Source: JBFHDX01 sp041584475 (GTDB lineage: Bacteria > Pseudomonadota > Alphaproteobacteria > UBA8366 > JADFVY01). Taken from it: a stretch of DNA of 64,000 bases. Positions 39,279 to 48,927 of the stretch are shown here, in pieces (position 1 is the first letter of the stretch; each line of letters opens with the position of its first letter). The stretch lies in NCBI GenBank assembly GCA_041584475.1, contig JBFHDX010000003.1:1-64000 (forward strand). Direction: 5' to 3'. The position numbers were made by a program, and so were the translations under genes. Below the pieces are notes generated by a model. That model made no database searches. It worked only from the letters and a program-made list of their open reading frames with translations, and was not told the DNA's origin.

Positions 39279-41384
39279 TTACGCGGAGCGGACTTCGCTC
39301 AGGAAGCGGTCGACCTCGCTGCGCATCTGCTCGGCCTGGCGCGACATCTCCTGGGCCGCCCCGAGGACCTGACCGGCGGCCGCGCCGGTCTCGCCGGCGG
39401 CACGGTTCACGCCGCCGATATTCTCGTTCACCTCCTGCGTGCCCTTCGCCGCCTGCTGGACGTTGCGGGCGATCTCCTGCGTCGACGCGCCCTGCTCCTC
39501 GACCGCCGATGCGATCGTCGTCGCGATGTCGTTCACTTCGCCGATGACCGTGGTAATCCTGCTGATCGCCGCCACGGCGTCGCTCGTCTCGTCCTGGACG
39601 GCGGTGATCTGCCGCGCGATCTCCTCGGTCGCCTTGGCGGTCTGGCTGGCGAGGTTCTTGACCTCCTGGGCTACGACGGCGAAGCCCTTGCCGGCCTCTC
39701 CGGCGCGCGCCGCCTCGATCGTCGCGTTCAGCGCCAGCAGGTTGGTCTGGCCGGCGATGCCGTTGATCAGATCGACCACCTCGCCGATCTTGCTGGCGGC
39801 TTCGGCAAGGCCGCGCACCGTGTCGTTCGTCGTCTCGGCCTCGGCAACGGCATTGGCGGCGATCTTCGCGGACTGCGTGACCTGCCGGCCGATCTCGGTG
39901 ATCGAGGTGCTGAGTTCCTCGGCAGTCGCGGCGACCGTCTGGACGTTCGCGGACGCCTCCTCCGACGCGCTCGCGACGTTCGCCGACTGCCGGCTCGATT
40001 CCTCGGCGGTGGCGGACATCTGCTGCGCCGTCGCCTGCATCTCGGTTGCCGATGTGGAGACGCCGTCGACCACCGCCTTGACCGATTGCTCGAAACGGTC
40101 GGCAAGCTTCAGCATGGCCGCCCTCCGCTCTTCCTCGACCCGCCGTTTCGCGGCGACCTGCTCCGCTTCGAGACGCGCTTTCTCGACCGCGTTGTCGCGG
40201 AAGACGTGGACGGCGCGCGCCATCAATCCGATCTCGTCGTCGCGCCGTGCCGCCGGGATCTCGATGTCCGCGACCCCCGACGCGAGCGCGGTCATGGCCC
40301 GAGTCATGAGATTGACGGGCCGCACCACGCGGCGCGAGACGACGATGACCGAAAAGGCCAGGCCTGCGAGACCGAGCGAGAGGACCGCGGCGAGCACCAT
40401 CAGGTTCCAGCGCGCCGCGAACGACGCGGTGGCGGCCTGCCGTTCGCTCGCCGTGACGATGGCGTGCTGGACGTCGTGAATTGTCCGGATCGCGCGGGCG
40501 GAGGCCGCCAGCCATTCGTCCGCGTCGAGCGTATACGACTCGCCCGACAGACCGGTGCGATAGACGCGGTCGCGGATTTCCTCGAATTCCCCGAAAAAGA
40601 CCTGCTTGGCGCCCGCAACCGCAGCGCCGACGTCCGCGCCGCCGACGCCCGATGCCGCGAACTCCTCGAGCGCCTGCCAGGCCAGTTCCAGCCGGCCGCG
40701 CCAGGAGTACAGCTCCGGCAGTCGGTTGGGCGGTATCGGGAAGTCGTCGGCGATCAGCTCGGCGATGACGATGCGCTCGCGCGACGCGACGTCGATCATG
40801 ACCGACGTGAAATGCTTCTGGATCGACATGCTCCCGGCGATCACCCTGCCGTCATTGACGTTTCGGGTCGATGCAAGCCTCAGTTCCTCGATCTGCGTCA
40901 GCAACGTCGAAGACGTGTTCGCCCAGTCGGCCAGGAGGGCGGGCGTGGCGGCGCCTTCCGCGGATTCGAGACGGGTCCGCAGGGCGTTGAATTCCCGCAT
41001 CGTTGCGTGCACCGCGTCCATCAGGACCTCGCGGCCCCGGTAGCTCCGCACCGCGTGCAACCGCTCCATGGCCTGACCGAATGTGCCGGGGCCATGGTTG
41101 CCGTGGCCTCGTCCGCCCGGCGCACGGCCCCCACTGTCTTGCGCATTTCCACTTCGCACGACGGCGTGCCCGCCGGCCCCGATCAGCCGGAGGCGCAGAT
41201 CATCGCGTGCCGACATGACTTCGTGCGCCGTTTCGAGCAAGAGGTCGGTGGCCACGTTGACCTGCTGCGATCGCTCCGCGTCGTTCCAACGGGACAGCGC
41301 ATCGAACGCCCCGTACGCGGAGAGCGCCACCAGCAGCATGCCGAGCAGTGCCAGCACGCTGTACAGCATGGACCGGATCGTCAT
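39279..41384 (-). CDS. Methyl-accepting chemotaxis protein with large sensor domain
   Basis: The start at ATG 41384 gives 701 residues. Membrane segment 1 is at about 6-28. A long, mostly helical periplasmic domain of about 320 residues follows, then membrane segment 2 (LAAVLSLGLAGLAFSVIVV), HAMP and a signalling domain with NATIEAARAGEAGKG at the tip. The sensor has some likeness to nitrate/nitrite-sensing (NIT) domains (ASRERIVIAELIADD), but this is weak. Residues about 88-105 are a Gly/His-rich stretch of unknown meaning. The signalling domain is nearly identical to that of the receptor at 13178. Confidence 0.92.
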   Translation of the reverse strand: MTIRSMLYSVLALLGMLLVALSAYGAFDALSRWNDAERSQQVNVATDLLLETAHEVMSARDDLRLRLIGAGGHAVVRSGNAQDSGGRAPGGRGHGNHGPGTFGQAMERLHAVRSYRGREVLMDAVHATMREFNALRTRLESAEGAATPALLADWANTSSTLLTQIEELRLASTRNVNDGRVIAGSMSIQKHFTSVMIDVASRERIVIAELIADDFPIPPNRLPELYSWRGRLELAWQALEEFAASGVGGADVGAAVAGAKQVFFGEFEEIRDRVYRTGLSGESYTLDADEWLAASARAIRTIHDVQHAIVTASERQAATASFAARWNLMVLAAVLSLGLAGLAFSVIVVSRRVVRPVNLMTRAMTALASGVADIEIPAARRDDEIGLMARAVHVFRDNAVEKARLEAEQVAAKRRVEEERRAAMLKLADRFEQSVKAVVDGVSTSATEMQATAQQMSATAEESSRQSANVASASEEASANVQTVAATAEELSTSITEIGRQVTQSAKIAANAVAEAETTNDTVRGLAEAASKIGEVVDLINGIAGQTNLLALNATIEAARAGEAGKGFAVVAQEVKNLASQTAKATEEIARQITAVQDETSDAVAAISRITTVIGEVNDIATTIASAVEEQGASTQEIARNVQQAAKGTQEVNENIGGVNRAAGETGAAAGQVLGAAQEMSRQAEQMRSEVDRFLSEVRSA
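39602..39771 (-). repeat. Dispersed repeat copy 2 (chemoreceptor signalling tip)
   Basis: Matches 13501-13670 with about nine mismatches over 170 bases by eye, same orientation. The divergent sensor halves of the two receptor genes show no such identity. Confidence 0.8.
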
Positions 41385-41506
41385 CTGATTCACCCTAATT
41401 CCCCGCCGTCGCCAGCAGTCGTTCGCAACGGCAAGCGACCGCACCGCTCCCCGGCGGGGGATGACGGGGCGCCGCGCTTGCCGCCGGCGTGACCTCGCCG
41501 GACCGA

Positions 41507-42016
41507 CTAATGCGCCGGCTCGACCGCCTCGACCGTGACTTCGACGGACATCCTTCCGGCGTGCTCGAAGAACAGGGTCACCGGAAACGTCGAACCGACC
41601 GCCGGTGCGACTTCCGGTTCCATCAGCATGATGTGCGACCCGCCATGCTCCAGCGTGGCGGTCGCGCCCGCGGGAACGTCCAGTACCGCCGTCTGCATGT
41701 GCATCGCAACGCCGCTGGTCCCGGCGCCGTTCGCGTGCGGGCCGTCCTGGACGACGGCGAGCATCGTCCTGCGCGAGACCTTGCTGCGCACGGCATAGAG
41801 GCGATCGCGCGCGGCTCCGGCATTATGGATGTCCATGTAGACCTCCACACGCCGGCCGTTGACCGGATCCTCCATGACGTGGGCGGTCGCGCCGCTGACG
41901 CTGACGTCCGCCGCCGACGCCGGAGCGCCGGCGAGGCCGGCGTACATGAATGCTGCCGCGACCGCCAGCATAGCCAGCTCGCGTTCCCGCGGGTCTTCGT
42001 TTTGGGTTCGTGCCAT
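41507..42016 (-). CDS. PCu(A)C-type periplasmic copper chaperone
   Basis: A 169-residue exported protein (hydrophobic segment to about residue 35, cleavage near APASAA). The copper-binding motif is readable: Met/His in VAMHMQTAV, then the EHGGSHIMLM segment that completes the H(M)x10Mx21HxM-type pattern. Such proteins carry Cu(I) to the CuA site of cytochrome oxidase and often work with SCO proteins, one of which is at 3610. It is not beside that gene. The start could also be ATG codon 16, closer to the signal peptide. Confidence 0.9.
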   Translation of the reverse strand: MARTQNEDPRERELAMLAVAAAFMYAGLAGAPASAADVSVSGATAHVMEDPVNGRRVEVYMDIHNAGAARDRLYAVRSKVSRRTMLAVVQDGPHANGAGTSGVAMHMQTAVLDVPAGATATLEHGGSHIMLMEPEVAPAVGSTFPVTLFFEHAGRMSVEVTVEAVEPAH

Positions 42017-42367
42017 CGTGGGGTGTTTCCTCTAACTCTCTCTACCCGATGCCCGGCCCCTTACTTTTGCTGCCAACCCGGCTTTCTTATTAGCGGGGCA
42101 AGGTTGCCAATTGCTTAAGTCTTAATACGTTTGGGACAGCTCCTCCGTTGCGGACACTGCTGCAAGCGTTTTCGGATCGGCTAGTGAACAACGGGTTTGA
42201 CCGCGTTTGCATTCCATCGGACCGCCGAATTCCGGACGCCGGATCGCGAGTCGGCAGCGAGCGCCGCCCTCGCGCCGCACAGGGGACTGTCAAACGGGGT
42301 AGCCGCCCACTTGGCAACGGCGCCGCCACCCCGTGACCCGCTTCGCATCCGCGCCTATATTGTCGGC
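42017..42367. other. 351-base divergent intergenic region
   Basis: Located between the copper chaperone (minus) and uvrB (plus). Bases about 42080-42135 are AT-rich. I see no gene, no SOS-type box of the alphaproteobacterial GTTC-N7-GTTC form, and no strong hairpin. An upstream in-frame extension of uvrB runs through part of it but lacks conserved sequence. Confidence 0.4.
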
Positions 42368-44542
42368 ATGTCCGTCGCCACCATGACCCGCAAGCCGCCG
42401 GAACGGCCCCGTTCCGAAGGCGGCATCCCGTTCGACCTGGTGTCCGAGTATCAGCCGGCCGGCGATCAGCCCCAGGCAATCGGGGAACTGGTGGCGGGGG
42501 TCGGCGCCGGCGAGAGGGACCAGGTGCTACTCGGCGTCACCGGCTCGGGCAAGACCTTCACGGTCGCCCGGATCATCCAGGAAACCCAGCGCCCGGCGTT
42601 GATCCTGGCGCCGAACAAGACACTTGCGGCGCAGCTTTACGGCGAGATGCGCTCGTTCTTCCCGAACAACTCGGTCGAGTATTTCGTCTCCTACTACGAC
42701 TACTACCAGCCCGAGGCCTATCTGCCGCGGACCGATACCTATATCGAGAAGGATTCCTCGAGGAACGAGCAGATCGACCGCATGCGGCACGCGGCAACGC
42801 GCGCCCTGTTCGAGCGTGACGACGTGATCATCGTCGCCTCGGTCTCGTGCATCTACGGCATCGGCTCGCCGGAGACCTATTCGGAGATGACGATCGAGCT
42901 CGCGGCCGGCGGGCGCGTCGAGCGCGACACGCTGCTCGCCGGCCTCGTCGAGCTTCAATACCGCCGCAACGACACGAACTTCGTGCGCGGCACGTTCCGG
43001 GTGCGCGGCGACGTGATCGAGATTTTCCCGGCGCATTACGAGGATCGCGCGTGGCGGATCTCGCTGTTCGGCGAGGACATCGAGACGATCGACGAGTTCG
43101 ACCCGTTGACCGGCGCAAAGGCGACGTCGCTAGAGGCCGTACGCGTTTACGCCAACAGCCATTACGTCACTCCGCGACCGACGTTGCAGCAGGCGACGCG
43201 GACCATCAAGATCGAGCTGAAGGACCGGCTCGGCGAACTCAATGCCGCGAACCGGCTGCTCGAAGTGCAGCGGCTCGAGCAACGCACGACGTTCGACCTC
43301 GAAATGATCGAGGCGACGGGCTCGTGCCCCGGCATCGAGAACTATTCGCGTCACCTGACCGGCCGCAATCCCGGCGAACCGCCGCCGACCCTGTTCGAGT
43401 ACCTGCCGGACAACATGATCCTGTTCGTCGACGAGAGCCACGTCACCGTGCCGCAGATCGGCGGCATGGCGCGCGGCGACTACGCGCGCAAGTCGGTGCT
43501 CGCCGAATACGGCTTCCGCTTGCCGTCCTGCGTCGACAACCGGCCGCTGACGTTCGACGAGTGGAACCACATGCGGCCACAGACCGTCTACGTATCGGCG
43601 ACGCCGGGGCCATGGGAGCTGGAGCGGACCGGCGGCGTGTTCGTCGAGCAGGTGGTGCGGCCGACGGGGCTGGTCGACCCGGTCTGCGTCGTGCGGCCGA
43701 CCGAGCACCAGGTCGACGACCTGCTCGCCGAGTGCAGGGACTGCGCGGAGCGGGGCCAGCGGGTGCTGGTGACCACGCTGACCAAGCGCATGGCCGAGGA
43801 TCTTACCGAATACATGGTCGAGGCGGGCCTCAAGGTGCGCTATCTCCACTCCGACGTCGATACGCTCGAGCGTATCGAGATCATCCGCGACCTGCGGCTC
43901 GGGGCATTCGACGTGCTCGTCGGCATCAACCTGTTGCGCGAGGGTCTCGACATCCCCGAATGCGCGCTGGTGGCGATCCTCGACGCCGACAAGGAGGGAT
44001 ACCTGCGCAGCCGCACCTCGCTGATCCAGACGATCGGACGCGCGGCGCGCAACATCGACGGCCGCGTCATCCTCTATGCCGACAGCATGACCGAGTCGCT
44101 CAAATACGCGATCGAGGAGACCGAGCGGCGGCGCGAGAAGCAGCAGGCCTACAATGCCGAACGCGGCATTACCCCGGAGACGGTTCGCAAGCAGATCGCC
44201 GATATCCTCGACAGCGTGTACGAGCGCGATCATGTCACCGTCGCGACGGGGGACGCGGCGGCGCCGCACCTGGTCGGGCTCGACCTCAAGAGCTATCTGT
44301 CGCAGCTCGAGGACCGCATGCGGGCGGCCGCCGCCGATCTCGAATTCGAGGAGGCGGCGCGGCTGCGCGACGAGATCAAGCGACTCGAGGCGTTCGACCT
44401 CGAGATGCCGGTCGACGTGTTGCCGCTGGATCCGGCGATCGCCGGAACGCTAGCCGGCGGCGGCAAGGCGCTGCAACCGGCGGGCGGCGGGCGGCGCAGA
44501 TCGCCGAAGGGCAGGTCGAAGGGCAAGCACAGGCGGCGCTGA
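42368..44542 (+). CDS. uvrB: Excinuclease ABC subunit UvrB
   Basis: 724 residues from ATG 42368 (MSVATMTRK); ATG 42383 is an alternative. Helicase motif I is GVTGSGKTF, and the beta-hairpin that clamps damaged DNA includes FVSYYDYYQPEAYLP. DESH helicase motif II appears as FVDESHVTVPQ, and motif VI as TIGRAARN. A C-terminal UvrC-binding UVR segment precedes a basic Arg/Lys tail about 50 residues longer than in E. coli. It verifies lesions in nucleotide excision repair. uvrC is also in this window, 8 kb downstream. Confidence 0.97.
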   Translation: MSVATMTRKPPERPRSEGGIPFDLVSEYQPAGDQPQAIGELVAGVGAGERDQVLLGVTGSGKTFTVARIIQETQRPALILAPNKTLAAQLYGEMRSFFPNNSVEYFVSYYDYYQPEAYLPRTDTYIEKDSSRNEQIDRMRHAATRALFERDDVIIVASVSCIYGIGSPETYSEMTIELAAGGRVERDTLLAGLVELQYRRNDTNFVRGTFRVRGDVIEIFPAHYEDRAWRISLFGEDIETIDEFDPLTGAKATSLEAVRVYANSHYVTPRPTLQQATRTIKIELKDRLGELNAANRLLEVQRLEQRTTFDLEMIEATGSCPGIENYSRHLTGRNPGEPPPTLFEYLPDNMILFVDESHVTVPQIGGMARGDYARKSVLAEYGFRLPSCVDNRPLTFDEWNHMRPQTVYVSATPGPWELERTGGVFVEQVVRPTGLVDPVCVVRPTEHQVDDLLAECRDCAERGQRVLVTTLTKRMAEDLTEYMVEAGLKVRYLHSDVDTLERIEIIRDLRLGAFDVLVGINLLREGLDIPECALVAILDADKEGYLRSRTSLIQTIGRAARNIDGRVILYADSMTESLKYAIEETERRREKQQAYNAERGITPETVRKQIADILDSVYERDHVTVATGDAAAPHLVGLDLKSYLSQLEDRMRAAAADLEFEEAARLRDEIKRLEAFDLEMPVDVLPLDPAIAGTLAGGGKALQPAGGGRRRSPKGRSKGKHRRR

Positions 44543-44628
44543 GCCGCGTCGTCGAGGGTTTGCGGCAAAACCTGGAATCGTAGTGACGAGACGTGCCGGC
44601 ACGCCGGCATTGCGAGGGGGACAGAGCG

Positions 44629-46425
44629 ATGTCGATCCTGGGGCTGGCGACCGTGCTGATGGTCGCGGCGGTGATTGCGGTACCGGTCGCGAAGCGGCTC
44701 GGGCTCGGCTCGGTGCTCGGCTACCTCGCGGCGGGTGCGGTGCTCGGTCCGGCCGGGCTCGGCATCGTGCGCGACGTCGACAATATCCTCCATTTCGCCG
44801 AGCTGGGCGTCGTCCTGCTGCTGTTCATCATCGGCCTCGAGCTGCAGCCGAGCCGCCTTTGGACCATGCGCCGCCCGGTGTTCGGGCTGGGCGGTGCGCA
44901 GGTCGCGGTCTCGGCGCTGCCGATCGCGCTGGCCGGCTGGCTTGCCGGACTGTCGCCGCAGGCGGCCCTGGTCGTCGGCCTGGCGCTGGCACTCTCGTCG
45001 ACCGCGTTCGCGTTGCAGCTGCTTGCGGAGAAGAACCAGCTGACGACGAAACATGGCCGGGCCGCCTTCTCGATCCTGCTGTTCCAGGATATCGCGGCGA
45101 TCCCGATCCTCGCCCTGACGCCGCTACTCGGGCCGCAGGACGGCGCGCCGCCCGGCGCCGGCGAGACGGCGCTGGCCGCCGCACAGGTGGTGGCGGTGGT
45201 CGTCGCGGTCGTGCTCGGCGGCCGCTATCTGCTGCGCCACGTCTTCAGGATCGTCGCCGCGAGCGGAATCCGCGAGGTGTTCACGGCGACCGCACTGCTG
45301 ACCGTCGTCGGTACGGCGCTGCTGATGCAGCTGGTCGGACTGTCGATGGGACTCGGCGCCTTCCTCGCCGGCGTCCTGCTGGCGGACTCGGAATACCGGC
45401 ACGAGCTCGAAGCGGATATCGAGCCGTTCAAGGGGCTGCTGCTCGGGCTGTTCTTCATCGCCGTCGGCATGTCGGTCGACCTCCGCCTGGTCGGCACGCA
45501 GCCGACGCTCATCGCCGGCCTCGTGGCCGGTCTGGTGGCGCTCAAGGGAATCGTCCTCTATGGGTTGGGCCGGCTCTACTGCGAGACCGACGCGTCGGCC
45601 CGTCAGCTCGCGCTGGCGATCCCGCAGGGTGGCGAATTCGCCTTCGTCATCTTCGGCGTCGCCGTCGGCGCCGGCGTCATGGATTCCGGCATCGCCGACC
45701 TGCTGGTCCTCGTCGTGTCGCTGTCGATGGCGGTGACACCGCTGCTCATGGCTGCCCACGACATCGTCCTGCGCGGGCGCGGCAAGCCCGCCGCTGCCGA
45801 CGGGTACGAACCGCCGGACCCGGAGGAGCACCCGGTGATCATCGCGGGGTTCGGCCGGTTCGGGCAGATCGTCGGACGCGTCCTGCGCGCCCGCAAGATC
45901 GGCTTCACCGCGCTTGAGGCGAGTTCCGACCAGGTCGATTTCGTCAAGAAGTTCGGCAACAAGGTCTATTACGGCGATGCGTCGCGCCTCGACCTGCTGC
46001 GCGCCGCGGGCGCCGACCGGGCAACCGCGTTCGTCCTGGCCATCGACGATGTCGATTCCTCGCTGCGAACCGCGTCGACGGTGGCCCGGCATTTCCCGAG
46101 ACTGAAGATCTATGCGCGGGCGCGGAACCGTGCCCATGCCTACAAGCTGATGGAGCTCGGCGTCGAGGTGATCCGGCGCGAAACGCTGCTGTCGAGCCTC
46201 GACCTGGCGCGCGCGCTGCTCGAGGGTCTCGGTCTGCCCGAATACGACGCCGAGAAGACTGTGCAGACCTTCCGCCGGCACGACGAACAGCGCCTGCATG
46301 CGCATTTCGACATGCGCGACGACGAGGATCGCATGGCGCAGCTGGCGCAGGAATGGGCGAAGGAGCTCGAACAGCTGTTCGAGCAGGACGCTGCCGACGA
46401 GGCGGCGCGCCGCGGCATATCGTAG
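44629..46425 (+). CDS. CPA2-family cation/proton antiporter with TrkA-N domain (KefB/C-like)
   Basis: 598 residues from ATG 44629, preceded by GAGGGGG. The N-terminal two thirds hold about 12 membrane helices with LGYLAAGAVLGP, LFIIGLELQPS, FQDIAAIPIL and GAFLAGVLLADSEYRHE, the latter typical of Kef-type carriers. A cytoplasmic TrkA-N nucleotide-binding domain follows (VIIAGFGRFGQIVGRVL), then a charged helical tail. Kef systems export K+ during electrophile stress, gated by glutathione; no ancillary KefF/G gene is adjacent. K+ or Na+ specificity cannot be read. Confidence 0.92.
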   Translation: MSILGLATVLMVAAVIAVPVAKRLGLGSVLGYLAAGAVLGPAGLGIVRDVDNILHFAELGVVLLLFIIGLELQPSRLWTMRRPVFGLGGAQVAVSALPIALAGWLAGLSPQAALVVGLALALSSTAFALQLLAEKNQLTTKHGRAAFSILLFQDIAAIPILALTPLLGPQDGAPPGAGETALAAAQVVAVVVAVVLGGRYLLRHVFRIVAASGIREVFTATALLTVVGTALLMQLVGLSMGLGAFLAGVLLADSEYRHELEADIEPFKGLLLGLFFIAVGMSVDLRLVGTQPTLIAGLVAGLVALKGIVLYGLGRLYCETDASARQLALAIPQGGEFAFVIFGVAVGAGVMDSGIADLLVLVVSLSMAVTPLLMAAHDIVLRGRGKPAAADGYEPPDPEEHPVIIAGFGRFGQIVGRVLRARKIGFTALEASSDQVDFVKKFGNKVYYGDASRLDLLRAAGADRATAFVLAIDDVDSSLRTASTVARHFPRLKIYARARNRAHAYKLMELGVEVIRRETLLSSLDLARALLEGLGLPEYDAEKTVQTFRRHDEQRLHAHFDMRDDEDRMAQLAQEWAKELEQLFEQDAADEAARRGIS

Positions 46426-46511
46426 GGTACGGGCCGGAATTCCTTCCCACCGCTGCGTTTCGGGTTATATTCGCTCGGTGGAGGTGGCGCGATTCCGGGT
46501 TGGAGCGGGCG

Positions 46512-46916
46512 ATGAGCCAGACCGATCATGCTCTGTCGGTGGTGCAGCGGGCTTACCGCTGCCTCGAGGCGGGCGACATGTCCGGGCTCATGGCGTTGAT
46601 GGACACCAACCTCGACTATATCGAGCCAGGGCCGCCGGGCCGCATACCCTGGGCGGGCCATTTCAAGGGCCTCGAAGGGTTCGCCCAGTGGATGGCCTCG
46701 AACCAGGAGCACCTGGAGAACAGCAGGATCGAGCCCGAGGATTACGTATCGGACGGGAATCGCGTGGTCATGTTCGCGCGCATGTCGGCGACCGTCCGCA
46801 AGACCGGGAAGCCCCTCGAGAGCCATCTCGCCATCGCTTTCACGATCACGAACGGACGGCTGCGAACGGTCCGCATCTACCAGGATACGGCTGCGCTGCT
46901 CGAGGCGATCGCCTGA
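46512..46916 (+). CDS. SnoaL/NTF2-like protein
   Basis: A 134-residue single-domain protein; GGAG lies 6 bases before ATG 46512. It fits the NTF2-like cone fold: N-terminal helices (LSVVQRAYRCLEAGDMSGLM), LDYIEPGPPGRIPWAGHFKG, and strands ending with RTVRIYQDTAALLEAI. SnoaL-like proteins include hydrolases, isomerases and ligand-binding proteins, so no reaction is claimed. It lies between the antiporter and the DUF1538 operon, with gaps of 86 and 108 bases. Confidence 0.8.
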   Translation: MSQTDHALSVVQRAYRCLEAGDMSGLMALMDTNLDYIEPGPPGRIPWAGHFKGLEGFAQWMASNQEHLENSRIEPEDYVSDGNRVVMFARMSATVRKTGKPLESHLAIAFTITNGRLRTVRIYQDTAALLEAIA

Positions 46917-47024
46917 CCCGCGACGCCGCGTCCGTCGACGGCCCTTGCCGAGACCGTTCGCGCTCACGGATAATGGGTGCGTCGCCTGTCGTCCCCCGCA
47001 ATCGAACCGCGTGCCGCTGATCCG

Positions 47025-47759
47025 ATGAATTCCGGTTTCCTGTCCCTCCTGCGCCTCGTCCTGGGCAGCGTAAGGGATCTGGGTCCGATCATCGTCGTCA
47101 TCGGTTTCTTCCAGATCGTCGTCTTGCAGCAGCCGTTCCCCGAACTCGAGCGGGTCGCGATCGGCGTCGTGCTGGTCATGGTCGGACTCACGCTCTTCGT
47201 CGAGGGTCTGGAGATGGGCCTGTTCCCGATCGGCGAAGCCATGGCGCACGCCTTCGCACGCAAGGGCAGCCTCGCCTGGCTGCTCCTCTTCGCGTTCTGT
47301 CTCGGCTTCGGAACGACCGCGGCCGAGCCGGCGCTGATCGCGGTGGCGGCGGAGGCCGCGCGCGCCATGGCCGAGGCCGGTGTCGTCGCGCCCGACGCGC
47401 CGTCCCGGGCGTCCTATGCGCTCGGCCTGCGGTTCACGGTCGCCATTTCGGTCGGCGCGTCGCTCGTGCTCGGCGTCTACCGGATCCTCAAGGGGTGGCC
47501 GGTCCACGTCCTTATCATCGGGGGCTACATCATCGTCGTCATCCTGACCTTCTTCGCGCCGCCGGAGATCGTCGGCGTCGCATACGATTCCGGAGGCGTG
47601 ACGACGTCGACCGTGACCGTACCGCTGGTCACGGCACTCGGTTGCGGGCTGGCGGCGACGATCCGCGGCCGCAACCCCCTCACCGACGGCTTCGGACTGA
47701 TCGCCTTCGCAAGCATGTTCCCGATGATCTTCGTCATGCTCTACGGGATGGTCGTGTGA
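47025..47759 (+). CDS. DUF1538 integral membrane protein, subunit 1
   Basis: A 244-residue protein with about six membrane segments. The family core AYDSGGVTTSTVTVPLVTALG appears near residue 187 and again in the next gene, so the two proteins are paralogues that probably form one channel or carrier. DUF1538 has no established function that I know of. No ribosome-binding site is obvious. It overlaps the next gene by one base (TGATG), and a P-II-like and a CBS protein follow, which points to a regulated ion or solute transporter. Confidence 0.85.
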   Translation: MNSGFLSLLRLVLGSVRDLGPIIVVIGFFQIVVLQQPFPELERVAIGVVLVMVGLTLFVEGLEMGLFPIGEAMAHAFARKGSLAWLLLFAFCLGFGTTAAEPALIAVAAEAARAMAEAGVVAPDAPSRASYALGLRFTVAISVGASLVLGVYRILKGWPVHVLIIGGYIIVVILTFFAPPEIVGVAYDSGGVTTSTVTVPLVTALGCGLAATIRGRNPLTDGFGLIAFASMFPMIFVMLYGMVV

Positions 47760-48580
47760 TGGAACTGCTGCTGCATTTCTTGAATACGGCTCGGGCAACG
47801 CTGTTCGATGTGGCGCCGATCGCCGCCGTTCTCGTCGGCTTCCAGGCCCTGGTCATCCGCCGCCGGCCACCGGGCCTGCGGCGCATCGTCATCGGGTTCG
47901 TCTACGTCCTGGTCGGCCTCACGCTGTTTCTGGTCGGCCTCGAGGAAGCGTTGTTCCCGATCGGTCGGATCATGGCCAGGCAGTTGACCGACCCGGTCTT
48001 CCTGGGTATCGCGGGATCCGCCGTGGTCTGGACCGATTACCTCTGGGTCTATGGCTTTGCCGCGGCCATCGGTTTCTCGACCACCATCGCCGAGCCATCG
48101 CTCCTGGCCGTGGCGGTCAAGGCGAACCAGGTCTCGGGCGGCACGATCTCGGTCTGGGGGCTGCGCATCACGGTGGCAATCGGGGTCGGTATCGGCGTCA
48201 CGCTGGGCGTCTATCGCATCGTCACCGGCACGCCGCTCTACTGGTATATTATCGTCGGCTACGCGGTGCTGATCGTGCAGACCTGGCGGGTCGTCAGGGT
48301 GGCGGACGAGATCGTGCCCCTGGCGTACGATTCCGGTGGCGTGACGACCTCGACTGTCACTGTTCCGCTCGTCACGGCGCTCGGGCTCGGCCTTGCTGCA
48401 ACGATCCCGGGACGCAGCCCGGTTATCGATGGATTCGGGCTGATCGCCTTTGCCAGCCTGTTTCCGATGATCACCGTCCTGGGTTACGCTGAGCTCGCCG
48501 CTGCCCGGGCCCGACGGCGCGACAGGGCGAGCGAGGTCGAGGTGGAAAAGGAACGGGGCACCGAAAGGAGCACCATATGA
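47759..48580 (+). CDS. DUF1538 integral membrane protein, subunit 2
   Basis: A 273-residue paralogue of the preceding protein. It keeps FLVGLEEALFPIGR, FSTTIAEPSLLAV and the AYDSGGVTTSTVTVPLVTALG core, and has a charged cytoplasmic tail (ARARRRDRASEVEVEKERG) not found in subunit 1. The tail could contact the P-II-like partner. Its 3' end overlaps the P-II-like start by 4 bases (ATGA), so the four genes from 47025 to 49349 are almost certainly one translationally coupled unit. Confidence 0.85.
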   Translation: MELLLHFLNTARATLFDVAPIAAVLVGFQALVIRRRPPGLRRIVIGFVYVLVGLTLFLVGLEEALFPIGRIMARQLTDPVFLGIAGSAVVWTDYLWVYGFAAAIGFSTTIAEPSLLAVAVKANQVSGGTISVWGLRITVAIGVGIGVTLGVYRIVTGTPLYWYIIVGYAVLIVQTWRVVRVADEIVPLAYDSGGVTTSTVTVPLVTALGLGLAATIPGRSPVIDGFGLIAFASLFPMITVLGYAELAAARARRRDRASEVEVEKERGTERSTI

Positions 48581-48927
48581 GGTTCAAATTGATCATGGCG
48601 CTGGTCGATGACGACTACACGGAAGAAATCGTCGCGGCCGCGCGCGAGGCCGGGGCTACCGGCAGCACGATCATCACCAGCGCTCGCGGCGAAGGGTTGA
48701 AGCCGGAAAAGACGTTCCTCGGGCTCGACCTCGCGGCGCAGCGCGATCTCCTGTTGTTCCTCGTCGCGGAACCGTTGAGCCGCGACATTCTCGAGACCAT
48801 TGCCGAGGCGGGCAAGTTCGACGAACGCCCCGGCTCCGGAATTGCCTTCCAGGTCGCCATCGAAGACGCGGTGGGCCTGTCGTCCCAGATGGAGACCCTG
48901 ACCCAGGAAATCGAAGAGCAGATATGA
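48577..48927 (+). CDS. P-II-like regulatory protein
   Basis: A 116-residue protein with the ferredoxin-like P-II fold: MRFKLIMALVDDDYTEEIV at the start, GATGSTIITSARGEG, and GKFDERPGSGIAFQV, which corresponds to the nucleotide-binding B/C-loop region. The T-loop region (LKPEKTFLGLDLAAQRD) is short and lacks the uridylylated Tyr of GlnB/GlnK, so this is not a classical nitrogen P-II. It probably binds a nucleotide and gates the DUF1538 pair. It overlaps both neighbours by 4 bases. Confidence 0.85.
   Translation: MRFKLIMALVDDDYTEEIVAAAREAGATGSTIITSARGEGLKPEKTFLGLDLAAQRDLLLFLVAEPLSRDILETIAEAGKFDERPGSGIAFQVAIEDAVGLSSQMETLTQEIEEQI

Noticed and set aside
47583..48390. Repeated DNA for the YDSGGVTTSTVTVP core considered as a repeat element
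   Set aside because: The two copies are homologous protein motifs in paralogous DUF1538 genes with many synonymous differences, not a mobile or regulatory repeat.
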